In this document: positions 1 through 10,935 of the stretch, piece after piece
Layout: the number at the start of each line of letters is the position of its first letter
How positions within the stretch are numbered: the stretch's first letter is position 1
NCBI GenBank assembly: GCA_010015605.1
Contig: ML975277.1
Span: forward strand, 123,899-187,898
Direction of reading: 5' to 3'
Origin: Decorospora gaudefroyi
Taxonomy: Eukaryota > Ascomycota > Dothideomycetes > Pleosporales > Pleosporaceae
DNA: 64,000 bases
Position numbers and translations under genes: made by a program
Notes under the pieces: model-generated
Databases searched by the model: none
Seen by the model: only the letters and a program-made list of their open reading frames with translations
Told to the model about the DNA's origin: nothing

Positions 1-325
1 CGTGGCCGGAATAATACACAATCATGAGATTGCCGACTGAGTTATATTCGCGCTTGAAGCGAGAGATTGTGAATTCTAATTCGTTTCCGCATGTGTCGGC
101 ATCCATGGGTATTGCAAACTCGTCGACATTGTAGTGGAATTCATGGCGGAAAAGTGAGACGATCTTTTGGCTTTCTTCTCTGCAAGACGGCCGGAAATCA
201 TCCTTCTGCCAGTATAATGCTAGTACTCCAACGTTGTTATAGGGACACGATTGGCGCGAAAATATCAGGCCGGTGTTGTTGTTGTTGGCGGGCGCCGGTG
301 CCGGGTCCGATCTATTGTCCCCCAT
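1..325 (-). CDS. Caspase-like (peptidase C14) protein, N-terminal part, cut by window edge
   Basis: The minus strand reads open from an ATG at 325 to the window edge, 108 codons with no stop. After a short low-complexity start (PAPAPANNNN) the protein shows the order expected of a caspase-fold p20 subunit: a beta-strand like VGVLALYWQKDDF, a helix, an IP motif (EFAIPMDADT), a helix (LEFTISRFKREY), then LMIVYYSGH. The last His (H108) is where the catalytic His of the YSGHG motif sits in metacaspases and caspases. The catalytic Cys would lie outside the window. It is divergent from the kinase-ankyrin gene with only 277 bp between the two start codons, so they may share a promoter. The family call is inferred from motif order; the rest of the gene is unseen. 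Confidence 0.7.
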   Translation of the reverse strand, partial: MGDNRSDPAPAPANNNNTGLIFSRQSCPYNNVGVLALYWQKDDFRPSCREESQKIVSLFRHEFHYNVDEFAIPMDADTCGNELEFTISRFKREYNSVGNLMIVYYSGH

Positions 326-602
326 CGTGAAGGAAAGGCTGGGCTACTGTTCTGACCCTGGTGAGCTGATGGACAGTAAGTAAACTTAGAATGGGTCGGT
401 GAACAAGACTCCAGGCAGCAACCCACGATCTCGTGATGTGGCGCAAAAAAAGCACGCCTGGAAGCAACCAATCGTCGGCAGCATGTCTCAGCCTTGTGCG
501 ACATGGCAGCACTCTCAACCACCCACCTTAGCCGCGAGTTGTCTTGCTCAAAGGACAATCACCAGAAGCATTCTCTCCCGTTTTTATCGCTCTTTACCCA
601 CG

Positions 603-3600
603 ATGAGCTGGCTTCCCATCAAGACGCCTCCAGGCTGGGACTCCTCCGCCACCGAGGACCCGGAAGCCTCGACGGACCTGGCAGCCTTCCTAACCGCGAC
701 GGATCGGATGAAGAAGTTTGAGCCTGAGCAACTGGAATTCATAGCACAACTTTCGCACGGTTCAACGTTCCAGGCAAGGGTATGCAAAGACACAGAGTCT
801 AGCACGCTCGTGGTCGTCAAAGCGCTGAGAGCAGAGGAAACCACCAGCTCACAGGGAACTGGTGCTTCTGTTCCGACCAGCGTCATCCGAGAGATGCTCA
901 TTTCCGTGTGGTCCCCCTTTCTTAGTCACCCCAACATCACGCAAACTCTCGGCTTCCAACGATACCTGGAGCATGGGGATAGGGAAATCATTACCCTGGT
1001 GCTCGAGTATGCTGAGCTGGGCTCTCTGGACAGTTACTTTAAAGACGGCAATTCTGATTCGCTCATGAGCTGCGTACAGATGCGAGCTCTTGCTCTGGAT
1101 GTAGCCAGTGGTCTCGAATGTCTCCATGGGTGCTCAGTTATCCATGGAGATGTGAAACCGGACAATATCTTGCTCTTCCCGAGGACAGCTTCAGACGAGT
1201 CTGGGTCTTACATGGCCAAGCTCGTGGACTTTGGTAACGCTATTGTCGACGATGCGTATACCAAAACATTCCGAGATGTGGATTCAGCGCCAATCTACTG
1301 TGGGACCGACTGGTGGATACCGCCCAAAGTCATCAATTTGTGCACCAATGGAGGGTTTCAGGCACTGGCTCTTTGCGACGTGTTCTCCTTTGCCCTTGTT
1401 CTCTGGAGTATTTACAAGGGCAGTGTGTTCTACGATGCCAGCTGGAAGGCACCCGGAGAGAACGACGGCAGCTACCTTGATAAGGCGAAAATATCGGATT
1501 TCAAAGCAAGATTCGAATCCTTTGCGAAGGACAGTAGGGGACGGCTTCCAGACCAGGAGATTGATGTTCTAAGCGAAGCCTTTCACAAGTGCATCCGTAT
1601 AATAGCGGAACAAGAAGCGTCACTCGACGCAGAGCAAGGAAGGGAAATGGCTGGCATGGAGACAGATTTGGTGTTCGTCCAGTTCCCACTGCAATTGATG
1701 ACGGAGGTGAAGGGCACCTTGGAAACCCATGCTGATACCCTTACACCCTTACAGCCAACACGTTGGTATCAATTCAATATGGGTGAAACCCACCTCAAAG
1801 TAAGTAGACCAAACAATAGGGAAACAAGGCTAACATGGTCCCACCAGAAAAACGATAACATTCCTTGGACGACTCAGGTCAAGTACTACACAGACCTTTT
1901 GAGAGATGTCCATGGCAACACGGTATCTCGGTACAAGAAAGGAGTCAAGTATCTTGAACTTGCAGCCTGTGCCAGCATAGGATTCGGCTGCAAGAAGAGC
2001 ATTGATGCAACGCTGGACCATCTCCACTCTTCCAATTGTTTGTATGATTTTGCTGCCCAACTGACCATCCCGAGGATGTTTCAGGCTCATGGGAAGGCAC
2101 CTCCAGAGCCCGAGAATTTGGAATCAGGAGAGGAAGACATGATGGATATTGAGGACGGAGAAGACCAGGACAGTGACAATTTGAGGGACGATGAAATGAG
2201 CGATGGTGGTGGGGATGACGACGGAAACGAAGGTGCGTCGATACTAAGCAATCCATTTTTCATTACCCTGTTGCTGACTGGGAATGACTTCAGAATCGGA
2301 ATCTGGTCCAGGACATCCCACTTTTGAGTTTTCCAAATCCCTACTCACCAACTTCAAGGAAACGAAACTTGCTCCCGAGCGCTACTACTGCTGGCACATA
2401 CGCAAGATACATGCTATGATAGCATCCCTCGAAACTGAGGAACCTTTCACCCTCGGAAACGAGACCATCCAAGGCTTGGAGGATCCAAAGTTGCCAAATA
2501 TCGCGCTCGCAAGGCTCGCAGCGGGAGGAAGCCTAGAAATCCGAACGAATGGAGAGGACGGCTCAGAACGAGACTCTCTTGTTAATCTTACAGCCAGAGC
2601 TGGAGAAAATCATATGCTCGAACAACTTCTCAAAGCAGGTGCGGAACCAAATGATAGAGGAAGCGTCGGGAGACCAGCCTTGATGGATGCTTTCCGGAGT
2701 GGCAATCGTCGCGCTGTTAGCCTTTTGCTCGAGGCAGGTGCTAAAGCCGACATACGAGGAAGAGGGGGAGACCTGCCTCTGCACTGGCTCTGGATGTTTG
2801 AGGAAGAGGATCTCGATACGATCTGCTCTCTATTGATTAGCAAGGGTGGAGCTGACATCGACGCGACCATGGATCAATTCGATCTATTTAATGAATCCTA
2901 CAGCCATCTCCGGATGTTTGGGACTGCTCTTCACGCCGCGATTGCGGCAAGAAGCCTGGATGCTGTTCGCGTTCTGACGGAGCATGGGGCCGACATAAGC
3001 CTACGGCCGTATGAGGACTCGGAAACGCCGATAGAGCTTGCAGCTCGTTTACACATGGCTGAGATTGTAGATTTTCTTGGGAAAAGAGATGCCAAGCTGG
3101 TAAACGACGTGGATGGCGGATGGGCATTGCACTCCGTTGCTCACCATGTAAATCCTCTTCAGAGGTAAGTAAAGCTCCCCCTGATTTCGAGAAAAGGTTA
3201 GTCTAAGCGAGCCCAAATAGATGGATGATACACGGTTCTGATTTCGAGAGCGCTGCCGGGCGCGTGGTCAGGGTCTTGGTTGACTTGGCTAATCAGCAAA
3301 ACCTTTCTCTCGACATGGAAGACGATGAGGGCTTAACGGCATTTGACACTGCCCTATGCGAACCTGGTGAAGACGCGTATGTTCTTGCTGCATTCCTCCA
3401 GCAAGGCTTCTCGTTGGATGAGAGCTCGCTTGACTTGGCCATCTGTAGCTGCTCGTTCGATGAGGAAAACGCGTCTAAAGTCGACCTTGTTCTTCGAAAT
3501 TGGCCAGACACGCCCGCAAACGTATCGTCGGCATTGAAGGCTGCGGTTGAAAGCGGCGCATTGGCCGCGATACGACTCCTCGAAAACAAGTTCGGCGCAA

Positions 3601-4187
3601 AGATGTTTGACTGCAAAGACGAATCTGAGGAAACACCAATGCATAGGGCAGTCAAAGCAGGCATTACATCCACTGTTGATTATCTGATCCAGTCAAAAGC
3701 TTCGCCCAGTGAAATCGATGCCCAGGGGGTGCCTCCTATCGGTCATGCTCTTCTCTTGCAGCGCACTGAAATATTCAAGGCGCTATATGGCGGGGACGCT
3801 AATCTCATTGTCTCGGGCGGACGCTGGGATGGTTCCTCAGTCCTCGCATTCGCAGTATCGATAAAACATTCCTCATCCATTGCGATGATTGGATTCCTAC
3901 TATCAGGCGACCTCGACGAGTGTGAGCCGCTTCGGTTCCCTCGGCTTCACGAGCAAGCTGTGCTCAACGCTCGGAACAAAGCCACGGGCAACACATTGCT
4001 CCACGACGCCGCCCTGGCTGCAGACGTGGGTGCAGTGGAATCCATGCTGAGAGCGGGAGCAAACTCGCAGGCACTGAACCATGCGGGCAGAACGGCAGCA
4101 CAGGAAACACAGCGGGAAATGGCCATTTCTTCAGGGGTCCGGTCACATGATCTGGAGGAAATTGCTCGGCTGCTCGGGACGGAGTGA
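603..4187 (+). CDS. Protein kinase domain plus ankyrin repeats, 1155 aa, three exons
   Basis: Exons 603-2232, 2294-3164 and 3221-4187 join in frame (3468 nt). Both introns have good donors (GTGCGT, GTAAGT) and AG acceptors. The kinase domain covers about residues 40-330: glycine-loop-like LSHGSTFQARV, VVVK lysine at K73, catalytic loop HGDVKPDN at 181-188 and VDFG with Asp209. The catalytic loop is HGD rather than HRD, and WWIPPK stands where APE is expected, so activity may be atypical. Exons 2 and 3 encode degenerate ankyrin repeats (for example LLKAGAEPN, LLLEAGAKADI, TALHAAIAA, TLLHDAALAA) up to the C-terminus. I chose ATG 603 because recognisable sequence starts there; the frame stays open upstream to ATG 399. 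Kinase-ankyrin proteins are common in filamentous ascomycetes, often in stress or heterokaryon-incompatibility settings; the role here is inference. Confidence 0.85.
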
Positions 4188-4762
4188 GCGCATTCTCACT
4201 TCTTTCCGTCAATTTTGTGTGGTAGAGGAAGAGGACTGTCTCTGTTTCTAGGTTGCTAGAGCGGCCGGATGCGATGTTTCATCGTGCGCAGTTGGCGATG
4301 CAGGGATGGCATACCCTATAACTCTCGCTTGTACAGTAAGCATGCAGCAATCGAGGTTGTATTGTTGGCGAATTGGTGGAGGAAGGTGTGCATGTGAGAA
4401 GTGAAGGGTGCGCAACAATGACAGCATGCAGGCGGCGGCGCACGGACCAGAGCTCGGAGGTGGCTGCGGCGATGCTGACTACTGCTTGGTTGCTCCATGA
4501 CCGCGGCGGCCGGAGACACCTGGAAGCTTGTCGAAGGCAAATGTCTGTTTCTTTCCTTGTTGCACCATTCCCGTATTCTTGGTCCTCGCGTAGGCACCTG
4601 CCCCCACGACCGGGACCGCATCATCAATCGCCCGAATCGATCGCTGCCTTTGCTGGCCTCGTCGACGCTTCGATCACGATCACGACTACGACTACGACGA
4701 CTACGATACGACGACTAATATAATACCTGGCTCGCTGCTGCCTACTCCTTCACCCCGCCACC
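4188..4762. other. Intergenic region upstream of hul5
   Basis: 575 bp between the kinase-ankyrin stop and the Hul5 ATG. I see no coding signal. A low-complexity CGA/TAC stretch (about 4672-4718) lies just before the start, which sits in a strong context (GCCACCATG). Confidence 0.6.
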
Positions 4763-7700
4763 ATGTTCACGAGCTTCACGGGCAATACGCGGCGGGCGCG
4801 CCAAGTCAACCTGGGCGGAAAGAAGACCAACCCTTTTGGGCCGCCTGGGTCTGGCGCGGGATCACAAGCCGCGCTCGACCGAGCACAGCAAGAGCGAGCG
4901 CAACGGCAGCGGGAACGAGACACGCTGAATGCGGCTAGGCGGATACAGAGAGTATGGCGGGGCCACTCGGCTAGGAGAAGGGTGGCCGACGACGTGCGGC
5001 GGGCATGGGACCAGGCGGAGCAGTCGGAGAGTGCCCCGCAGACGGCAGCAGCATATGGCTCAGAAGAGGCGGCTCTCACACAGCTACAACGTCTATTACG
5101 CTTTGCCTCGACGCGGAATGACCAGGACTTGAGACGGATACACCATTATGCGGCGCGGCAGGCGGCAACGGTACAGCGCTTGAGCATTGCATCGAGTGGA
5201 CCGTGGCCGTCGGCATGTTTCAGACTGCAACGGTTACTGCTGGTCGCTATAGCGCGGCAGAGCAGGGCCTCGACACCATCTGGGCCGCAACTTCGAGACT
5301 CTCTCATCGTACTTAGCTTTCTCGCCGACCAGATACCCGCCGAGACTTCCCGAAATGGTGAACACTACTATCGTACCCTCGCCCTCGTCGTATCGAAACT
5401 TGGACCCGCTCCCGGGGCACCAGACACAGCTAGCTCGGATGTATGGGACGTCATCATTGGAACCGTGGTTTCGCCCTTGAGGAAAGTGACGGGCTACACA
5501 TTGGATGCCTACGAAGCGTTTGGGCTACACTTCTTGACCCTTCCGCTGTTGAGCTCAGACTCCACGTCACCACCTACGCAGAAGTTCCGAGACTCGCTCG
5601 CCGACTCGATCAACTACAAGTTACTCGCAAATGCAGTAGCAAGTCTCCTGAAGACATCGGGACTGCACGGGAAGCCCGAGCTGAAGACCACAGTGAGTCG
5701 ATTACGGCTACTGGGAACCTTTATCTTTTTCCACCGCTACGCCCACAACTTTGACACCCCTGGAACTTATGCTGTACACAAAGACTTCGTAAGCGTTGTA
5801 TCCGTACTGCTGAACTCGCTGCCAGTCAACATCATCGATGACGACCATCCGATCGCCGAGATTTCGGACGAGGGTGCAGTTGGCGAGGATTCCGATGCGG
5901 CCACAGATTTCCTGAAACAGCAAGTCGCATCTCTGATACACCAAGAAGGCATTGGCAGTCTGCTAGCCGGGTCATCGCCGGCTACAGAGACCTCAGATCA
6001 GGAAAAGGTCGAAGAGGCGCGACAGCTAGCCAACTATGCGCTCGCATTACTCCGCTTCTTTCCGCGACGGGGTGATGAGATACGGATGTGGCTTTATATT
6101 GGACCATCGGGAACACCGAGCCAGAGTGCGCGGAAGCTACCGGCTATCAGATACTTTTGGGAAGCATCGAAGCAGTCATCGGTCTTTGCTACCATCTTCC
6201 GCGACTCACGCGCGGCTATTGGACTGCTCAAACCGAAATCTTCGAACATGAACAGTTATGATCGCCCAGGAATGTCTGGTCTAACGCAACACGGTTTCTG
6301 GCAGCCAGCGCAACAACAGGTCGATCGTGACGCTGTCATTACAGATGAATGGCGGGTCATCCTGGTCTTCCTCGAGCTCTATACCTTCGTGCTCAAAGTC
6401 ACAGATGATGAGGAATTCTTCTCTGCTGGACAGCAGGATGTTTACTCTGGTCAGTTCCGTGATAATGGCTTACCGTTAAGCGAAGTCAAGGACTTGACAA
6501 CTTTCTTGAAGAATTTGGGCTTCACACTATATTTCAACGCAGTGGACATCACAACTTCAGACGACGACGCTGGAAACAGCAGCATGGGTCTTAACTACTT
6601 CAATCCAAAGGCAATGGACAGTCAAGCCCAGAAAGAGCATGTTGAGCCATCTATAGGCGGTGTTGCAGGGTTGAAAATCGACTATGTCAAAGGTTTAGTC
6701 ACCGGACTCCTTCGTATGGTGTACGAGCGCGATTCGCGGCGCAAGTTCTTGCCCTCAGACCACTGGCTGATGGTTTCGCGGTTTGACATGACGGGCTTCA
6801 TTCCCGCCGTCGTGGAGGAGGAGGAATCACGGCACAAGATCCAGGAGGAGGATGGAGATGATCTTGACGACCAAGAAGAAGAGGAGTTTGACGATTCACC
6901 ACAGCTCATTGGAACAAGTCGCTCACAGCAGCAACGGCGATTAGAAAAGTTACAGCGACAACAGCGCAAGGCCTCGAGGAGGAGGTACTTACAAGCTGTG
7001 GCGCCTCGCCTGGAAATACTGCAGAACATGCCGTTCTTCATACCCTTCACAACACGGGTACAGATCTTCCGCGAGTTCGTGAACTTGGACATGACGAAGC
7101 GAAGAGGCAGCTCCGATCCTGAACTGTGGCGGTTTAGACTCATGCATCAGCCAAACGCTCGTGGTCAGTTCGAGAAACATGCAGCCAAGATCAGGAGAGA
7201 AAACGAGTTTGAAGATGCCTTCGAGCAGTTCTATGACTTGGGGCAAGGCCTGAAGGAACCGATTTCAATCACCTTTATGGACCAGTTTGGGGCGCCCGAG
7301 GCCGGTATCGATGGCGGTGGTGTTACTAAAGAGTTTCTCACAAGCGTCACCAATCGGGCATTTCTGCCAACAGACTACATCGACATGTTCGTTGAGAATG
7401 ATCAACATCTTCTCTATCCAAACCCCGCAGCGGTGGAAGAACACAAGGAAGCACTACGACAGGCTGGCTTGCAGGAAAACTCGCCGGAATTTCGGTCTCA
7501 GATCATCGAACTACTCCAGCGCTACGAATTCTTGGGTCGCATTATCGGAAAGTGCTTGTACGAGGGCATACTAGTCGACGTAAACTTCGCCCCTTTCTTC
7601 CTCCGCAAGTGGGCTTTAACAGGCGGCGCTGGATCTGCACCGAATGAATCTGGCTACCGTCCCACGTTGAATGACCTCCGCGACCTTGACGAAGAGCTCT

Positions 7701-8398
7701 ACCAAGGTTTGCACAAGCTCAAGACGTACGACGGCGATGTGGAGGACGTGTTCTCACTAAACTTCACCGTAACCGACACCGTCGTAGTAGACCATACCAC
7801 CTCGCCCAAGAAAACGAGAGCCATTACCAAAGAGCTCAAGCCCGATGGTTCCAACACCCCAGTCACCAACCAGAACCGTCTGGTCTACATCAGCTACATG
7901 GCGCGTCACCGCCTACAGAACCAACCTTATGCCCAAACAACAGCCTTCCTCCGCGGCCTCGGCACCATGATCCAGCCCTCCTGGCTCTCTATGTTCAACC
8001 AATCCGAACTCCAAACCCTCATCTCAGGCACCCGTACCTCCATCGACATCGAAGACCTCCGCCGCAACACCATCTACGGCGGCACCTACCTAATCGGTGA
8101 CGACGGCCTCGAACACCCCACCATCCAGCTCCTGTGGAAGGTGATGAAAGAGATGTCCGACGACGAGTGCCGTGCCGTCCTCAAATTCGTAACGAGCACG
8201 CCGCGCGCCCCTCTTCTAGGCTTCGCCACCCTCAACCCTAGATTCAGTATTCGTGATGCGGGGAGTGAGCAGGAGAGACTCCCGAGTACGAGTACGTGTG
8301 TGAATCTGCTTAAGCTGCCCATGTATCGCGATGAGAGGATTCTGAAGGAGAAGTTACTGTATAGTGTTTTCTCTGGCGCGGGCTTTGATCTGAGCTAG
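4763..8398 (+). CDS. hul5: HECT-type E3 ubiquitin ligase, Hul5/UBE3C family, 1211 aa
   Basis: A single uninterrupted frame of 1211 codons. An IQ-like motif (ARRIQRVWRGHSARRR, about residues 57-73) near the N-terminus, a long helical middle, an acidic stretch (about 688-720) and a C-terminal HECT domain (about 830-1211) match the Hul5/UBE3C architecture. HECT landmarks include FGAPEAGIDGGGVTKEF, EFLGRIIGKCLYEGILVDV, and STCVNLLKLP with the thioester-forming Cys at residue 1179, followed by a C-terminal tail ending FSGAGFDLS. The ligase takes ubiquitin from an E2 on that Cys. In yeast, Hul5 extends chains at the proteasome and acts on misfolded cytosolic proteins; that role is transferred from the family. 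The start is favoured by its GCCACC context. No missing key residue was seen. Confidence 0.95.
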   Translation: MFTSFTGNTRRARQVNLGGKKTNPFGPPGSGAGSQAALDRAQQERAQRQRERDTLNAARRIQRVWRGHSARRRVADDVRRAWDQAEQSESAPQTAAAYGSEEAALTQLQRLLRFASTRNDQDLRRIHHYAARQAATVQRLSIASSGPWPSACFRLQRLLLVAIARQSRASTPSGPQLRDSLIVLSFLADQIPAETSRNGEHYYRTLALVVSKLGPAPGAPDTASSDVWDVIIGTVVSPLRKVTGYTLDAYEAFGLHFLTLPLLSSDSTSPPTQKFRDSLADSINYKLLANAVASLLKTSGLHGKPELKTTVSRLRLLGTFIFFHRYAHNFDTPGTYAVHKDFVSVVSVLLNSLPVNIIDDDHPIAEISDEGAVGEDSDAATDFLKQQVASLIHQEGIGSLLAGSSPATETSDQEKVEEARQLANYALALLRFFPRRGDEIRMWLYIGPSGTPSQSARKLPAIRYFWEASKQSSVFATIFRDSRAAIGLLKPKSSNMNSYDRPGMSGLTQHGFWQPAQQQVDRDAVITDEWRVILVFLELYTFVLKVTDDEEFFSAGQQDVYSGQFRDNGLPLSEVKDLTTFLKNLGFTLYFNAVDITTSDDDAGNSSMGLNYFNPKAMDSQAQKEHVEPSIGGVAGLKIDYVKGLVTGLLRMVYERDSRRKFLPSDHWLMVSRFDMTGFIPAVVEEEESRHKIQEEDGDDLDDQEEEEFDDSPQLIGTSRSQQQRRLEKLQRQQRKASRRRYLQAVAPRLEILQNMPFFIPFTTRVQIFREFVNLDMTKRRGSSDPELWRFRLMHQPNARGQFEKHAAKIRRENEFEDAFEQFYDLGQGLKEPISITFMDQFGAPEAGIDGGGVTKEFLTSVTNRAFLPTDYIDMFVENDQHLLYPNPAAVEEHKEALRQAGLQENSPEFRSQIIELLQRYEFLGRIIGKCLYEGILVDVNFAPFFLRKWALTGGAGSAPNESGYRPTLNDLRDLDEELYQGLHKLKTYDGDVEDVFSLNFTVTDTVVVDHTTSPKKTRAITKELKPDGSNTPVTNQNRLVYISYMARHRLQNQPYAQTTAFLRGLGTMIQPSWLSMFNQSELQTLISGTRTSIDIEDLRRNTIYGGTYLIGDDGLEHPTIQLLWKVMKEMSDDECRAVLKFVTSTPRAPLLGFATLNPRFSIRDAGSEQERLPSTSTCVNLLKLPMYRDERILKEKLLYSVFSGAGFDLS

Positions 8399-8702
8399 AC
8401 TGGGAAATCAGCTTCTGGGTGGAAAATGCATCGGCGGTGGACGGGGACGGCAAGATTCGGAGTGTAGGAACGAGAAGAATGATGGAATGGATGGATTGAT
8501 CGCATTGACGATAATATTTGCATAGCATAGCCCTCCCTCCCCCCTCCCAGGGGAAATCGGCGCAATACATGATTACATCAACTTTGATAAACAGAGAGAG
8601 AGAGAGTACCCGATTGAAACCCAAATGTTCTTATTTTTCACAGTGCTTGCTTGCTTGCTTACTTGCTTCCCAAAACCACCACCACCACCACCACCACCCA
8701 CA
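8399..8702. repeat. Convergent intergenic spacer with microsatellites
   Basis: Between two convergent genes. It holds an (AG)n run at 8592-8606, a GCTT-rich run at about 8645-8668, and (CCA)8 at 8676-8699 directly behind the stop of the minus-strand gene. No gene seen. Confidence 0.75.
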
Positions 8703-9947
8703 TCACCGCAACGCCTCCTCCCCAAACTCATCCCGATACTCATACGCATACGCATTCTCATCCCAGTTGATGGGCTGATACCCACTGAACAAGCTATCGC
8801 CCAGCTGGTAACCTGGTTTGCTAAAGTAGTTCAGCATGCGGCCCATGAAGACGGGGGGCGTGTCGTAGTCGGGGGCTGGGTCCGGGGCTGGGTAGGCTCG
8901 TTGCGAGGGCCAGTAGGCGTGTGTGGTCGGGGTGGGGGATGTGTTGATGCGGAGGGATGTTCGTGTGGGGGAGGTTTGGGTGCTGGCGGTTGTGTAGGTG
9001 GGTCGTGCGGTGGTTTGGGGGTGGCAGGTGCATGGACATGATTTTGAAGATGGTTTAGATGGTAGAGCCGAATCTGGAGTTGGGGTCATGGGTGCGATGG
9101 TGTTTTTTGCTGTTGGTCTCCGCGTTAGAGTCGGAGATGGTATCGAAATCGATCGTTGGTGGTGCACAGGCTCACCATGGCGCTTCTGCGGCGACGAAGA
9201 CAACGGTTCCTCTGTATCCACGGGTGTTGCAGAAGCACGAGTGGTCCACGGCTGGCTCATCCAAGGCTGACCCATCGTCCTCCCTTCTACAATCGTCTCA
9301 CTCTCCCCCAACATGGAAATCTCGGAATTCGTCCTCGAATTCGAATAACTCAGACTGGGCGGCCGACTCGCGCGGTGCGAACTAATCGAACTCGACCGTT
9401 TACTCCTCATCGTCATCATCATGGGCTCGCCTCCGCTGCTGCTCACATCGGACAAGGGACGCAAAAACGAGACGGTGCGCGATCGTCGGAGCGCTTGTCT
9501 ATCGAGCTTCTCCTCGTCCTCGGACGACGGCGTCGCTTTCTTCTGCTCGGCCGGCTCCTTGTATTCTAGCTTGCCGTGCTTGTCCGACGCGAAGTATTCT
9601 TCGCCCCGGCCGAAGACGACTTGGAGCGATGCGAAGTCGCGGGTTGTGCCGTCGGGGGGGTAGAGCCAGTCTTTGAGCGCGGGCGGGAGGTCGTAGCCGT
9701 CTGCATCGTTGGGTTAGTATAGCTAAGTAAGGGGTTTGAAGTGGCGAGGAATTGTCCGATGGGGGTTATGGGGTAAGTAGGGTGTATGCGTACCTTGCTT
9801 GTATTCTCCCCCTTTGGTCTTCCAGCACACGTAGTATCGTTCAAAGGCGCCAAAGGCGCATACGATGAGGTCGTCTAGACTGGCTGGGTCGTTCGGGTCT
9901 TCGGGGATTTCGCCTAGCCGTTTGTAGAGCCGTGTTGATGCGTCCAT
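8703..9947 (-). CDS. Hypothetical fungal protein, 383 aa, two exons
   Basis: Exon 1 is 9947-9794 and exon 2 is 9700-8703; the intron (GTACGC...CAG) splits a codon after its first base and the model closes at 1152 nt. The N-terminal 120 residues look globular (MDASTRLYKRLGEIPEDPND, then ERYYVCWKTKGGEY, WLYPPDGTTRDF and LQVVFGRGEEYFASD). This is followed by a long Ser/Thr/Pro-rich, probably disordered middle with a short Cys cluster (CPCTCH), and a compact acidic and aromatic C-terminus (YFSKPGYQLGDSLFSGYQ, then NWDENAYAYEY). I do not recognise a family. The conserved-looking ends around a disordered centre suggest a scaffold or adaptor, but that is only an impression. It converges on hul5. Confidence 0.75.
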
Positions 9948-10935
9948 TGTGTGTGTGTTGGTTGGTTGATTCGTGTGGATTGGTAGGCTGTTGAAGTAGC
10001 AGCTGGATAGGGTGAGTTCAAGTTACGAGGTATCAAACGCGCGCATTAACAAATAATACCGGTAGTTAATAATAATAATAATAATAATAAAAGATTGGGA
10101 AAGAGATCAAGTATGCGTGCCACGCGCTTCAGTTCAATAGATGGTACGTAGTTGATGCATGCTGTATTGTCTATTCGGCAAACGTGCAGTCGATATCAGA
10201 GTACCTAGGTATGTACCTCCCATATTTCTCATCAAACGACAATTGCAGCATTGAGCTTTTTGGCTCGCGTGATCCTTTGCTCTCCGCGACATGCTTACCA
10301 AACGTGTCAGAGAAGCTGAAGCAGCTGCAACAGGCAAGTCGGTTCATGGTGGGTCGAGTTTCACATTTGCCGGCACTGGCGCAGGTACGCGGAAGAAGTG
10401 CTGAAACCATCGGCTCTGGATACTGCACCGCACTTCTTTGAGAGTGGCTGGAATGTTGATGTCAGATGGAGGTGATGAGAATGAGATGGAAGATAGTTAC
10501 ACAAAGCCATGTAGAAAGAGAGCAGTTTGCAGAACGTGTTAAGCGACGGTAACTAGGGAGCATAACTCGATAGTTAAATTAAGTTAGCGTAGTAGTTTAC
10601 TAAGCATAGCGCTAGGCCATGTTTAGCGTAGCGCACCTAGTAGATCGCATCGCCAGGGCTCTTTGTATCTGTCAGTCTCGTTCTTCATCAGCACCATCAG
10701 CCTTCTCAAAAGTACCACAAAAGTCTTACGGGAGCAGTTATACACTGCGTTGGACCCCTCGGCACCCATGCGAGGCGACAAAGCACCTGCTGAAAAGAAT
10801 CAGTATCTGTAGCTTGCATTAGGGCTGCAGGTAATGAAGGCGAACTGTTTTCTAGAGATGTCTAAGAAGCCCTTGGCTGATCTACGTATAGTTCATGTCT
10901 TGTCTATATCGGCTTTTGCAACGAACATGCTCGTC
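9948..10935. other. Intergenic region, no gene seen
   Basis: 988 bp between the start of the 383-aa hypothetical gene and the 3' end of the MFS gene, both on the minus strand. It contains a (TAA)8 microsatellite at 10067-10090 and a TACCTAGGTA palindrome at 10202-10211. Only short open frames without recognisable features. Confidence 0.6.
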
